Assembly: GCA_023053685.1 (NCBI GenBank)
Contig: JALIGW010000003.1
Span: forward strand, 139,187,126-139,251,125
DNA length: 64,000 bases
Origin: Diadophis punctatus similis
Taxonomy: Eukaryota > Chordata > Lepidosauria > Squamata > Dipsadidae
Direction: 5' to 3'
In this document: in pieces, positions 21,728 to 33,100 of the stretch
Layout of the letters: each line of letters starts with the position of its first letter
Position numbering within the stretch: position 1 is the first letter of the stretch
Notes under the pieces: generated by a model
The model's input: only the letters and a program-made list of their open reading frames with translations
Told to the model about the DNA's origin: nothing
Databases searched by the model: none
Position numbers and translations under genes: made by a program

Positions 21728-22159
21728 AGATGCTCAAGGCGTAATCCCGAGGAGGCGGGGTTAGAAAGTGATGGGCAGGAGAGCAAGTCAAAGGCATGGA
21801 TTTTCGAGGGAAGTAGGCGGAGCATGCGCAGAGTCGGAACGCTGTCCGAAGCGGGTGAGGAGCTCCGCGAGGGCACCTGCAGTTCCCCGCGCGTTTTTTT
21901 CTTCTTAATTGTGAGGTGGAAGTTGCATTCTCTTCCAAATCCAGAGAATGGAGGAAGGCAGGGTAACGTTTCTCAGAGCTTAGCTTTTTTTTCCTCCCCC
22001 TTTAAACTCCGTGGGGGAAGTACGTGATTTATTTACCCGAAATAAATGGAATAAGTAGAGCAGGTTTAGCTCGGGAAACGACACTTATCCCAAAGAGGTG
22101 GATAGGTGAATTCTTGGTTTGGTCTGTGCTTAAATGAGTTGCACAAAGCAAAGATTAAT

Positions 22160-22862
22160 TGGATATGTCTAGTCTAGTGAAAAGAAGGATCAGAAGTGAC
22201 ATGATAGCAGTGCTCCAGTATTTGAGGAGCTGCCACAAAGAAGAGGGTCAATCTATTCTCCAAAGCACCTGAAAAGAGGACAAGGATGTTAAAGGAAGAA
22301 TATTCCCATAGAGGCGACATATGGATCTTTTACTTGGAATTCAATACTTAGAAATAAAACCGAGATTAAATATCTAATAGAAAATATTTATTTCAGTACA
22401 AAACAATATAAAACAATAAATCCTGAATAAACTACATCTTTGCTAATTAACACAACCTCTCAGGTCGGAAGACAAGGCAGAAGTGATTAATGGTGGATTA
22501 GGAATGGAGACATGCACAGACATCATATCACGTGTCCTGCTTATATTGGGAAGTACCATAATATTAAGAATAGGGGTGCATCACCCTGCATAGACTCACA
22601 ACTGACAATATTCACATAGTGACAAAGAAGCAACAGATGGAAACTAACCAAGGAGAGAAGCAAGCTAGAACTAAGAAATTTCCTGACAGTCAGAACAATT
22701 AATCAGTGGAACAGCTTGCCTCCAGAAGTTGTGGGTGCTCCAACGCTGGAGGTTTCTAAGAAGAGATTGGACAACCATTTTGGTTTGAAATGGTGTCGGG
22801 TCTCCTGCTTGAGCAGGGGGTTGGACTAGAAGACCTCCAAGGTCCCTTCCAACTTCTATTCT
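22160..22862 (+). mobile_element. CR1/L2-like LINE 3' end
   Basis: A broken frame reads GDMIAVLQYLRSCHKE and, past an about 350-base interruption, IRTINQWNSLPPEVVGAPTL-like sequence ending near the tail GGGGTTGGACTAGAAGACCT. The interrupting segment (about 22280-22630) is unclassified. Confidence 0.6.
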
Positions 22863-22927
22863 GTAAAGGAATCTTTATTGAATGTGTGCCCTGGTTTTTG
22901 GATCACAGTTTATTGAATAAAGTGTAC

Positions 22928-23328
22928 CAGGTAGTCCTTGACTTACGACCACAATTGAGCCCCAAAAATCTGTGGCTAAATGAGAATTTGTTAAGTGAAT
23001 TTTGCCCCATTTTATGACCTTTCTTGCCACAGTTAGTAAGTGAATCACTGCAGTTGCAAAGTTAGTAATACGATTGTTAAATGAATCTGGCTTCCCGATT
23101 GAATTTGCTTGTCAGAAGGTTGCAGGAGGTGATCATAGGATCTTAGGACACTGCAACCATCATAAATAAGAACTGCTGGTAGATGCCAAGCATCCGAATG
23201 TTGATCACGTGATCATGGGGATGCTGCAATGGTCATAAGCATGAAAAATAGTCATAATTCACTTTTTTCAGTGATGTTGTAACTTTGAATGGTGACTAAA
23301 TGAGCTGTTGTAAGTTGAGGACTATCTG
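22928..23328. mobile_element. Tigger-like MITE copy
   Basis: CAGGTAGTCCTTGACTTACG start, AAGTTGAGGACTATCTG end, TA on both sides. Nearly complete 401-bp copy. Confidence 0.8.
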
Positions 23329-24300
23329 TAATTGCCTGAATTTACACTAAGCACCAAGCAAATGAGACGTTTTGGCTTAGAGGTATTTTATTTATTTAAA
23401 ACATTTAGAAAGCTGCCCAATTCAAAATTTATTATACTGGGTGGCATATTGAACTAAAATAAGCCACAACAAGGCTTATCCCCTAGGCTGGATGCAACAA
23501 GTACTAACAGAACAGGTAATCATCCTGGCCAAAGGTCTAGCCACCTACACCTTAAAGGGGAGCTTGTTTCAAAGGGTAACTGTATCTACTATGTCTTTTA
23601 TCCAGATCTAAATATGGGCATAGCACATTCAGATATCATACCAAAGTGGACCACCTTCATGAAATTGCAACATAATTTCCTCTTAGAATTCTTGACACTC
23701 CTTTTATTTTTATACTCTCACTAACTTGGATGGCAAAAAAAAAGAATATTGTATTTGCTTAATTCCAATAGAATGTTAGACTCAAGGAGTGTCAGGAATT
23801 CCAGAATGAAAGTATGTTGTGGTTTCATTAAAGTGGTCAATCTCAAACCAAAGAAATCTGTGGACGGGATTTTCCAGTGCTGTTAATTTATGACAATCTT
23901 ATTGCACCCAAACGTATACATTCTGGTCTGGACACAAAATTATAGCCAGATTTGAACTGTCATTTGCAATTAAGATGCAATACATAGGACATATCTTCAT
24001 GTGTATATTTTATGACATCTCTTAATATCCATTGGCAGTTGTAATTAATATTCCTCAATCAGAATAAGCCCTTACTACTGTAATACATTTCAGTATTTAA
24101 TTTTCTGAATAAGAAATGGAAATTAATTTCCAGAAAACTGCTGGATCACATTCAGAATAACCAAATTGGCACAGCCTGGAAGTCAAATAGGTGATAAGTT
24201 TTGCACAAACCTATGACTGAGGTAATTGATTGCTGTTTGTCAATGTTGTCCAAAATATTTGGCTACCCATTACTGCAAGTGGAAATGGCAGTGATTAATA

Positions 24301-24545
24301 TGCATATGAGAGCCAGTTTGATGTAGTGGTTAAGGTACCAGGCTACAAAATGTGAGTTCTAGTTCTGCTTTAAGCATGAAACCAACTGGGTGACTTTGGG
24401 CCGCTCTTTGTCTCAGCCTAGGAAATAGGCAATGGCAAACCACTTCTGAAATGGCCAAGAAACTTGCCATGAAAACTGCAGGGATATCTCCAAGCAGTCT
24501 AGAGTGGGGGGGGGGGGGAGGGGGGGGAGAGAGAGAGATGGCAGG
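24301..24545 (+). repeat. tRNA-derived squamate SINE
   Basis: AGAGCCAGTTTGATGTAGTGGTTAAGG start with A and B boxes (AGTTCTAGTTC), then GGGTGACTTTGGGCC and GGCAATGGCAAACCACTTCTG. It ends at a poly-G/GA run at 24504-24540. Confidence 0.7.
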
Positions 24546-24639
24546 AGCCATAGACCCTTCCTCACTTAATGTCTAAATTTGTAATTTTGCCCAAATTCTT
24601 ATCAATTTTTTGTTGCTGATTTAGCCCATAGAATTATGT

Positions 24640-25015
24640 AGCTGGTCCCCAAATCATCAATTCAATCTTTTCTTCTTTCAACAAAAAGTCTTTATTGTTT
24701 TTCCCTAAACTAACTGATCACCTTTGCCATTTTCACAAATTCTTCCAGTTTTATAATCTAATCTTTCACTTTGGACATTTTATTATTCTATTTTTGTGCA
24801 TAGAATAATCTTGCCGCAAATGCCAGACATAGTATTGATTTCTCATAATTCTTTTCTTATTCAATGTCCATAAAACCCAATAGAAACAATTCTGGTTTCA
24901 TCATACCATTACTTTGCTATATTAATTAGGATTTGTACCCAAAACCTCATTGCTTTTTCACAGGTCCACCATGCATGAGAGAAGATCCCCTTTTTTTATT
25001 TTTACCCTCCCAACA
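24640..25015 (-). mobile_element. LINE-1 ORF2 C-terminal remnant
   Basis: On the minus strand the frame from about 25010 reads FSHAWWTCEKAMRFW and then a degenerate hydrophobic stretch with LLGFMD, as in the C-terminal region of L1 ORF2. Several stops are present. Confidence 0.6.
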
Positions 25016-25309
25016 ACGGTTTGGTATTCCTTTATACAATTTTCACAGCTTGACTGGTGTCTAAAGATATATCATTTTGTTAAAAAAATATCTTAAATTA
25101 TGACATGGTGCAAATTTAACACTAGTTTCATGCATTTTTCCCATGTATCTATATTTATAAGCAAAATTTGAAGTTCATTTATCCTTCCCCCACTCTTTAA
25201 CTGAAGCTGAACATGTTCCGTTCTCTCAACCTCTCATTGGGCTATTAGGCTTCCAGACCCTTCAAAACAGTTTCACAGTATGTCATTCCATGCGTTGTGC
25301 TTAGTTATA

Positions 25310-25734
25310 CAGGTCTTCCTTACTTACTGGAAATAATTGGGACTAGGAACTCTGTGGTTAAGCATGAAGTCGTAAGTTGAAAAGCCAACTGTTGGTCAGT
25401 CACCACAGTTCAGCCAATCCCAGTTGCTGTCATTAAGCAAGGCTCATGAAGGTTGTTTAGCAAGGATCTTACCTGACTATGACTTCCAATCTATCAACTT
25501 CCCCACTGACTTTGCTTGTGCGAAGCTGGCAGAGAAAGTCACAAATTGCAATTTGGGATGCTGTAACGTCATGATCACGATCTGTGTGATGAGCATCTGG
25601 TTTGTGATCTTATGACCAAGGGATGCTGTTTCATTCGTAAGTATAAAGTCCTTGAGACAAAACCGCCACTCGTTCAATGCTATTGCAAGTTTGAATGGTC
25701 ACTAAATGAGTGGTTGTTAAACCAGGATCACCTA
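25310..25734. mobile_element. Tigger-like MITE copy (diverged)
   Basis: CAGGTCTTCCTTACTTACTGG start preceded by TA; the interior has TTGACTTTGCTTGTG..AGTCACAAATTGCAA. The right end CAGGATCACCTATA is eroded. Confidence 0.65.
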
Positions 25735-26048
25735 TAGTGACAGAAAGAGGCATTGGATGAATTTTTGACATTGGTTTTGTATTTATGAATAGTCTAAATG
25801 GTATTTTTCATGTGAACGCTAGAGGGAGCTTTGCATCAAAGTGCAACAATGATTTTTATAATCCTCAGGTTTAGTTAAAACAAATTTTCAGGATCCACTT
25901 CTCTGCATACGTAAGCAATGTTAGGAAAAGTTTTTATAAGATTTGAGCTAAACTTGCAAAACATCTAGCTATACTAAAAGCTTCATACAAGATAAAACCC
26001 ATTGTTTCAATTTCCTTATTTTTCCTCTCTTACAATAATACTTTAAAA

Positions 26049-26178
26049 CAGAGGTCCCCAAACTTGGCAACTTTAAGACTTGTGGACTTCAATTCCCAGA
26101 ATTCTCCAGCCAGCTGGCTGGAGAATTCTGGGAGTTGAAGTCCACAAGTCTTAAAGTTGCCAAGTTTGAAGGCCTCTG
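26049..26178. mobile_element. 130-bp hairpin hAT MITE with perfect target duplication
   Basis: A near-perfect foldback: CCAAACTTGGCAACTTTAAG..CCAGCCAGCTGGCTGG..CTTAAAGTTGCCAAGTTTG. Flanked by identical CTTTAAAA (26041-26048, 26179-26186). No loop beyond the central AGCT. Confidence 0.92.
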
Positions 26179-26203
26179 CTTTAAAAAACTCAAAAATGCA
26201 ATA

Positions 26204-27126
26204 CAGGTAGTCCTTGAGTTATGATGGCAATGGGGACCATTGCTAAACAGTGTGGTCATAAAGCATGATGTCATATGACCACATTGGTTAGCGGTGGCAA
26301 TCCAGGCAGTCCCTAGAGCCATTGTCACCTGAGATATGTGGGTCATTAAGTGGGAAACATGGGTGTCCCAGGTAAGGAGCTGTGGCAGTGTCTCGGTGCG
26401 GGGGAGACCCTGGGAGGGCCAGCGAGGCCACATGTGAGTTGAGGGAGAGGGCTGCTGCAGTGTGGCACAACCGATAGTAATGCAGGGAAGCCAGGGAAGG
26501 AGGGTGCGTGTGTCGGTGAGCATAGGAAGGCTTGGGAAGGAGGGTGCATAATATATTCAGAGAGACACAGGAAAGAGTGTGTGGGGGTGCATGCGAGTAT
26601 AGGGAGGCCCAGAAAGGAGGGTGCAGTTGCAGAGTGCATGTGAATGTAAGGAAGCCCAAGAAAGAGAGCATGGGTTACTTATGTATGTGCAAGCACAGGG
26701 GGCCCCAGGGAAGGAAGGCACTGGTGGGTGCATGTGTGTGTGTGCAAGTACAGGGAAACACAAGGAAAGTCGGTATTGGTGAGTGGGTGTGCAAACGAAG
26801 GGGAAAAGTAGGGTGTAGTGCATACATGCAAGTGAAGGGAGAAAAACGGCCAAGATGGGATGTGGGAGACTTACCTGAGCCAACTTCCTATTGACTTTGC
26901 TTGTGGGAAGCCAGCAGGGAAGGCTGCAAATGACAATTCATGACTGCAGGATATTGCAACTGATCATAAGTGAAAGTTGGTTGCCAAGATCCCAAAAATT
27001 GTTCATGTGACTACAGGGAAACTGCAACAGTTGGAACTTAAAGGACCAAATGTAAGTGCTTTTGTTTGGTGCCATTGGAACTTCAAATGATTGCTAAATG
27101 AATCATCGTAACTTGAGGAATATCTG
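26204..27126. mobile_element. Tigger-like MITE expanded by an internal minisatellite
   Basis: CAGGTAGTCCTTGAGTTATG start and AACTTGAGGAATATCTG end with TA on both sides. Residues of the normal interior lie at both ends; 26350-26865 is a degenerate tandem repeat. Confidence 0.75.
26350..26865. repeat. Degenerate minisatellite, about 50-60-bp unit
   Basis: Recurring GTGCATG(T/C)..AGTATAGGGAGGCCCAG(A)AAGGA-like units, about nine copies, strongly diverged. The Gly/Arg-rich frames across it are not judged coding. Confidence 0.7.
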
Positions 27127-27616
27127 TAATCTGTTTTTAAACAAACGGGGAAATCTAGAACTCTCTTGAATTGGTTAATCCAGTATTTTTGTGCTATATT
27201 TATGTTTGTTAATCTGCAACTTTGCTCGGTTTCTTCATCATCATCACCTTTTAAGACGTTTAAAGTAAATATTTCCTTTAAAATACTTCTATGCTTGCTC
27301 CTGTGAGCTAATTAAATTGTCCAAGGGGTCATTGGACTCATGGTTAAGAGAGGTGATCCATGTCTCCTTGATGTGGGATGTGTACAGCCATGATAAGAAA
27401 GGATTTCATGTCCAAGCAATGGTGAGAATGTGCAATGATCTTGCTTAAATCAACCAGGCTGGGCATCTTTTCCCAGATGCCACTTGGTTAATCAAATGGG
27501 ACAGTCCCTCCCACGCACCATCTGCAGCCTGAGAAACTGCCATTTTCTAGGACCAGAAAGAATTGCTGCCAATTGTTTCTGCTTTTCATGAAGCATTCCC
27601 CTGCAGTTCTTCCTTA

Positions 27617-27852
27617 AGAGCCAAGGTGGTGCAGTGGTTAAATGCAGCACTGCAGGCTACTGCTAGTTCAGCAGTTCAGCTGTTCAAATCCCACCAGCTC
27701 AAGGTTGACTCAGCCTTCCATCCTTCTGAGGTCGGTAAAATGAGGACCCAGATTGTTGGGGGCAATATGCTGAACTCTGTAAACCGCTTAGAGAGGGCTG
27801 TAAAGCACTATGAAGCGGTATATAAGTCTAAGTGCTATTGCTATTGCTATTA
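27617..27852 (+). repeat. Sauria-type SINE
   Basis: GAGCCAAGGTGGTGCAGTGGTTAAATGC head with a B box (GTTCAAATCCC), body AAATGAGGACCCAGATTGTTGG and tail GCGGTATATAAGTCTAAGTGCTATTGCTATT. Nearly identical to the copy at 62303-62527. Confidence 0.85.
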
Positions 27853-29228
27853 ACAGTTCCTGTTATTCCTCAGTCTTTCCATTGGTCCTGGATCTGAAGA
27901 AGCAACAATTTCTTTTTTGTTAACAGAAGACATTTGGGGAACAATCCTGACCACGGCATCTTTCTAGGCCATCTGAAGGGTTGGAACTTGAGGGCACTTT
28001 TCTTTCTCTTCTTATTGGGCCAATTTGGGGGCGTGTCAAAATTTTCAACTTACAATTTCCAAATATTAGGCGTGCTCAAAAGTTGTGAGCACAAAGTTGT
28101 GTTTTAGGGATTGTAAAGATATTTTGGTTACTTTAATATAATTTAGATGTGCTTGGTAAGTAACTACATAAATATCATCACTTTTTAACATTTTGTTTGT
28201 TTCATTTGGGCCTTCTACGAATGATGATTTTGGGGACAAGAACAGTCAGTGGGTCATATTGTGTTAGTGGCACAACTGGCATTTCTACTGGGTCAGATTT
28301 GTCTTCCATGTAGTGACTCTGCTATAGACAGATCTAATGTACCTAATGGGGGTGGGCAATGATGATAATTTGTATGTTTTTAGGACCTGATAGTTATAAT
28401 TATATTTTGCTGTGATTGCATGCTAAATAATGAATTCTCTTTGAGAATGTTTTCCTTTGCGAATACCTTATGGTCATTTCCTCCCTCTTTGGGAGCTCAT
28501 AAGGTAAGAAAATAAGCAGAGATAAACTGATCCTACAAATGCATTGTGATCTATTATTTTTATATCTAACAGATTTTTTTTCTATCTTTTATGTTCTAAC
28601 CTAGTCAACGAATGCAAAGGAATAGAATGCATTCATTAATCTTATAATCTCATAGACAGAAACTTGAGAAAGAGAATGAAGAAGACATATATTATTTATA
28701 GTTTCCATGTAATTTTGAGCGTACAGCTTGATTCCCAAATATTTGTTTGATGCATTTCTATCCTCAGAAGGGATGACTCTGTCATTTGGCAGTTTGAGGC
28801 AATTGCCTCAGGCTCAGTTGCTGGGAGATGGCAGCAACTGTGGAAAGAGAAAGCTGAGGACAGCATCTGTCTTGCACACTCAGCTATTCTGTTTTCTTCA
28901 AGTTCAGTGACAGATGTTATCCTATCCCAACTGTAAAAAAAGGGTTAGTCATCAGTCCATTTATAGAATTAGGTGAATACCAGTTCACTTGCACTGGAGG
29001 CATCCCAATGTCTTCAAGAAGCCCTGTGTCAGACCTGCCCCACTCTGATCCCTTAGAGAAGGAAAACTCTCGACTCCCATTTGGTTGAAGCAAAATATAC
29101 TTTTACTAAGAGATGCTCATTGCAATAAAGCCAGGCAGAATCTAAGGTTCCTGAGCAACAATACAGAACTATGCCCCTTGGTTCCCTATTCCTACCCCCA
29201 TAACCAGTCTGTCTTTAGCCAATCCGAC

Positions 29229-29545
29229 CAGTGGTGGGATTCCATTTTTTTTACTACCGGTTCTATGGGCGTGGCTTGGTGGGTGTGGCAGGGGAAGGAT
29301 ACTGTAAAATCTCCATTCCCTCCGCACTCCAGGGGAAGGATACTGTAAAATCTCCATTCCCTCCTCACTCCAGGGGAAGGATACTGCAACATCCCCATTC
29401 CCTCCCGATCAGCTGGGACTCAGGAGGCAGAGAATAGATAAGGGCAGGGCCAGTCAGCGGTGGTATTTACCAGTTCTCCGAACTACTCAAAATTTCTGCT
29501 ACCGGTTCTCCATAACTGGTCAGAACCTGCTGAATACCACCCCTG
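29229..29545. mobile_element. hAT element with perfect 8-bp target duplication and internal VNTR
   Basis: CAGTGGTGGGATTCCATTTT..AATACCACCCCTG ends; identical flanks AATCCGAC at 29221-29228 and 29546-29553. Three tandem 41-bp units (GGGGAAGGATACTGTAAAAT core) at 29292-29415. Inverted relative of 4813-5252. Confidence 0.92.
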
Positions 29546-29765
29546 AATCCGACATCGCCAAGATGTTTTGGGAAACGCTGAGGTGTTGAGGCTGGGAAAA
29601 TTCCACTCTCGGGGCAAATGGCCTTGATGCCTGGCATGGACCAGATTCCAAAATGCTCTGCTCTCCATTCCCCCTTCCCTAATCCCCACTATAGGCACAT
29701 ATTTATTGCCCATCTGTTCCCCCTCCCTCCTCTGGTGCTTTGATGGTAGGATGCCAGCAAGGTGC

Positions 29766-29969
29766 TATTATATTCGTGAGGAACGACGCTGAGGCTTGAG
29801 TCGGACTAATGCTTTATTAACTTCTGAACCTCCTAACTAGAGTCGTCTGACAGGAGCAGGCCCCGATCTGACAGTTCTGTATACTGAACACAACATAACA
29901 TCAACCAATCACAACGCTTAGAATTCCCGCTCCTTTTGGAGCCCCCTGGTGGAGCCCCAGGACATTACA
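29766..29969 (-). repeat. 3' LTR of the gypsy element (TATA deleted)
   Basis: Same sequence as the 5' LTR but lacking four bases inside the TATA box (GTATAC instead of GTATAAATAC, near 29878-29885), plus about two substitutions. Confidence 0.95.
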
Positions 29970-29982
29970 CCCCTTACCCTTT
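29970..29982 (-). other. Polypurine tract of the gypsy element
   Basis: AAAGGGTAAGGGG in element sense, directly before the 3' LTR; primes plus-strand DNA synthesis in this element class. Confidence 0.8.
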
Positions 29983-30190
29983 AGTTGGAGCATGCGTACT
30001 CAGCGAGGTACGCTGGGCGCCGTCTGATCCGACTAGATCGTCTTAGCTCTTGGGGTTGTTCTCCCAGACTGCGGTCTCCGTCTGCATGGTCTATTGCCGG
30101 ACTTGTCTCCTCCCCGGGGAGAGGGGTGAACTCCTCTACGACTGCTTCTTCCCGCCCCGGTAAGTCAGCGAGAGCAGTTTGGCTCGCGGC

Positions 30191-33100
30191 TCATCGCGCC
30201 CCCTCCTCCCCTAGTCGGAGTCCCTCTATAGGGTTGGGGGACTCTGCCAGTTGTGGCTTGGCTCCTGCCGTTTCCCCCCACCGAGATCGCAGTTGGTCAA
30301 TGTGGCGGTGCCACTCCTGGCCGTTGTCTAACAGGACACGATAGGAGCACGGGCCGCTTGAGCCGACTACCACCCCTGGGAGCCAAAGTGGGCTGCTGGC
30401 ATAGTTGCGTGCATACACAGGGCTGCCTACTTGGAACGAGCGCCCTGGCCGGGAGGAGTCTAGAGGCTTTTCTGTGGAATAATGGGGGTGTAGTCTATCG
30501 AGCTGCGTTCTCAAACGCCTCCCCATGAGCAACTCAGCCGGTGTTTTATTCGTGGCTGTACATGGCGTAGTGTGCTGTGTGAACAGGAGCTCAGCTACTT
30601 TATCTCGCCAATCCCCCGGGCCTAGTTTGCGAAGTGTTTCTTTCGTTGTGCGAACCATGCGTTCCGCCATGCCATTACCTGCAGGGTGCCATGGCGCAAT
30701 GAGACCATGCCGTATGCCTAAGTTGGCGAGGAACCCCTCAAATCGGGCCGCTGTCAGCTGAGGCCCATTATCCGAGATCAATACGTCGGGGTACCCATGT
30801 GTCGCAAACAATGACTCCAAACACCTAATCAGGGAGTCAGTGGTGGTCGTGGACATTAAGCGGACTTCCAACCATTTAGAAAAAGCGTCCACGACCACCA
30901 AGAACATCTGGCCTTGTACTGGGCCGGCAAAATCCACATGGATGCGGGACCAGGGGCCTGCTGGGGTTTCCCAAACCTGCGGGGTTGCCTTAGGCGGGGA
31001 TGCCCTATTCTCCTGACAGATGGAGCACTTGGCCACCCTTTCTTCGATGGCCTTATCCATCCCCGGCCACCACACGTAACCCCTGGCTAGGGCCTTCATT
31101 CGGACCACCCCGGGATGGCCCCTATGCAACAAGTTGAGGGTGGCTCGCCTAAAAACCGTGGGGATTACAACCCGCTCACCCCACAATAAACAGCCCCGTA
31201 AAACAGACAGTTCACATTGGCGCGTTTTGAATGGGGCAAATTCGGAAGTCACAGTGTCCCCAGGCCAGCCCCTCAGCACCCAAGTCAGTACTCTTGACAG
31301 GACGGGGTCTCGAGCCGTAGACTTGGCGATGTCGCTTGCTGCGATGGGTAGGTTGATGTCGTTCAAGTGGAAGACCGTAGATGCAGGTGCCGGGTCCTCC
31401 AGCAGGATAGGCAGGGGGCAGCGGCTTAAGGCATCGGCATGCGCGATGTTGCGGCCAGGTTGGTAGATCAGGTGGTACTCGTAGTTGGCGAGGAAAACGC
31501 TCCAACGGGTCATTCTTGGGGATATCATCTGGGGTGTCGGACGGTTGCTGGAGAGTAACCCCAGAAGTGGCTGGTGGTCAGTCACGAGGTCGAAACGGCG
31601 CCCATACAGATAGTGATGGAACTTGTGAACCCCCGCGATGAGAGCCAGGGCCTCCTTGTCGATTTGGCCGTAGTTCCTTTCCGGCCCAGCTAAGGTTCTG
31701 GAAAAAAATGCAATCGGGGCTTCCTCTCCGTTCGGCAAGCGGTGGCTAAGGACAGCGCCCACGCCGTAGGGTGACGCGTCGCAGGCTAGCACTAGTGGCA
31801 GTTGGGTGCTGTATTGAGCCAGCACCGTGTTTGCTTTCAAAAGTCCTTTCACAGCGGCAAATGAGTGTGCCTCACGGGGGCCCCATTTCCACGGTGCCCT
31901 GGCGTCCAGCAATCTGTGCAGCGGTTCTGCCACTGTGGCTTTGTGAGGCAGGAAAATTGCATAAAAGTTCAAGAGGCCAAGAAAGGCTTGCAGCTCCGCC
32001 TTACAATTTGGCCTGGGTGCGTCCACAATGGCTTGGATCTTAGAGGCTGTGGGGTGTATTCCAGTGGAGTCCACCAAGAACCCGAGGAATTCTACGCTGC
32101 TAGCCGCAAACACACATTTAGATTTCTTAATTCGTAGCCCCACATCCTGGAATTTGGTGAGGACAGCACGCACTCGAGAGATTAATTCCTCACGTGATGA
32201 TGCAGTGACCAAAACGTCATCGAAATAAGGCACTGTGCCCGGAATTCCGTGTAACAGGCGTTCCATCAACCCTTGGAAAATGCCCGGGGCAGTGCTTATG
32301 CCAAATTGGAGGCGGCGGCAGCGGAAAGCGCCTCGATGTGTAATAATAGTCTGAGCTTCGGCTGCTTGGTCGTCCACAGGCAGCTGTTGGTAAGCCTGGG
32401 ACAGATCTAACTTCGCGAAGACTTTTCCCCCTCCCAGGGAATGCAGCAGGTGGTGCACGATGGGCACAGGGTATGCGTGGGACTGTAATGCGCGGTTCAC
32501 TGTGCACTTATAGTCTGCACATAGCCTGATTGAGCCATCTGGCTTAACAGGGGTCACTATGGGGGTCTCCCAACGCGCCTGATCTACAGCTTCTAATATG
32601 CCCTGTGCAAGGAGGCGGTCTAGTTCAGCGTCCACCTTTGGCAGTAGTGCCAAGGGCACTCTCCGTGGTTTGAGGCGGACAGGGGCAACCATAGGGTCAA
32701 GATTAAAAGTCACAAGTGTTCCAGTATACTTCACTAGCTGCCCGTCAAATACTGCGGGGAATTCCTGTTCCAATGTGGCCCCCATGTCTTCCCCTTTCAC
32801 TGCGTTAATGCCCTCCAGGGAAAACCCCAGAGCTGGAAACCAGTCTAGTCCCAGAAGACTGGTAAGGGGGCCATCTACAATTACAATTGGCAGGCGGCCA
32901 GCAAAAGTTTTGAACCTGACTGGAAACAGTCCCCTGCCCAGGATAGGGATGGAGGACCCCTGGTAAGCCCTAAGGAATAATGGGCATGGCTCTAGGCGGC
33001 TCTTTGACATGCCAGGGAAAATGCGTTTCAAGGTGCTCCATGAGACTATGGACACAGCTGAGCCCGTGTCCACTTCCATTGGACACGGCTTGTGGCCAAG

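Larger units (their letters stand above)
20800..21900 (-). promoter_or_regulatory. DEK: CpG-rich block, probable DEK promoter
   Basis: This roughly 1-kb block is much richer in G+C and CpG than its surroundings and lies upstream of the DEK start codon. Motifs seen: a YY1-type CAAAATGGCGG at 21675-21685 and two CCAAT boxes (21723-21727 on plus, 21637-21633 on minus). Human DEK is reported to be controlled by YY1 and NF-Y, which bind these motif types. A possible first-exon donor on the minus strand is CCGAG/GTGGGT, with the exon ending at 21504. The exact transcription start cannot be read from the sequence. The left flank (about 20820-20945) contains a SINE fragment. Confidence 0.7.
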
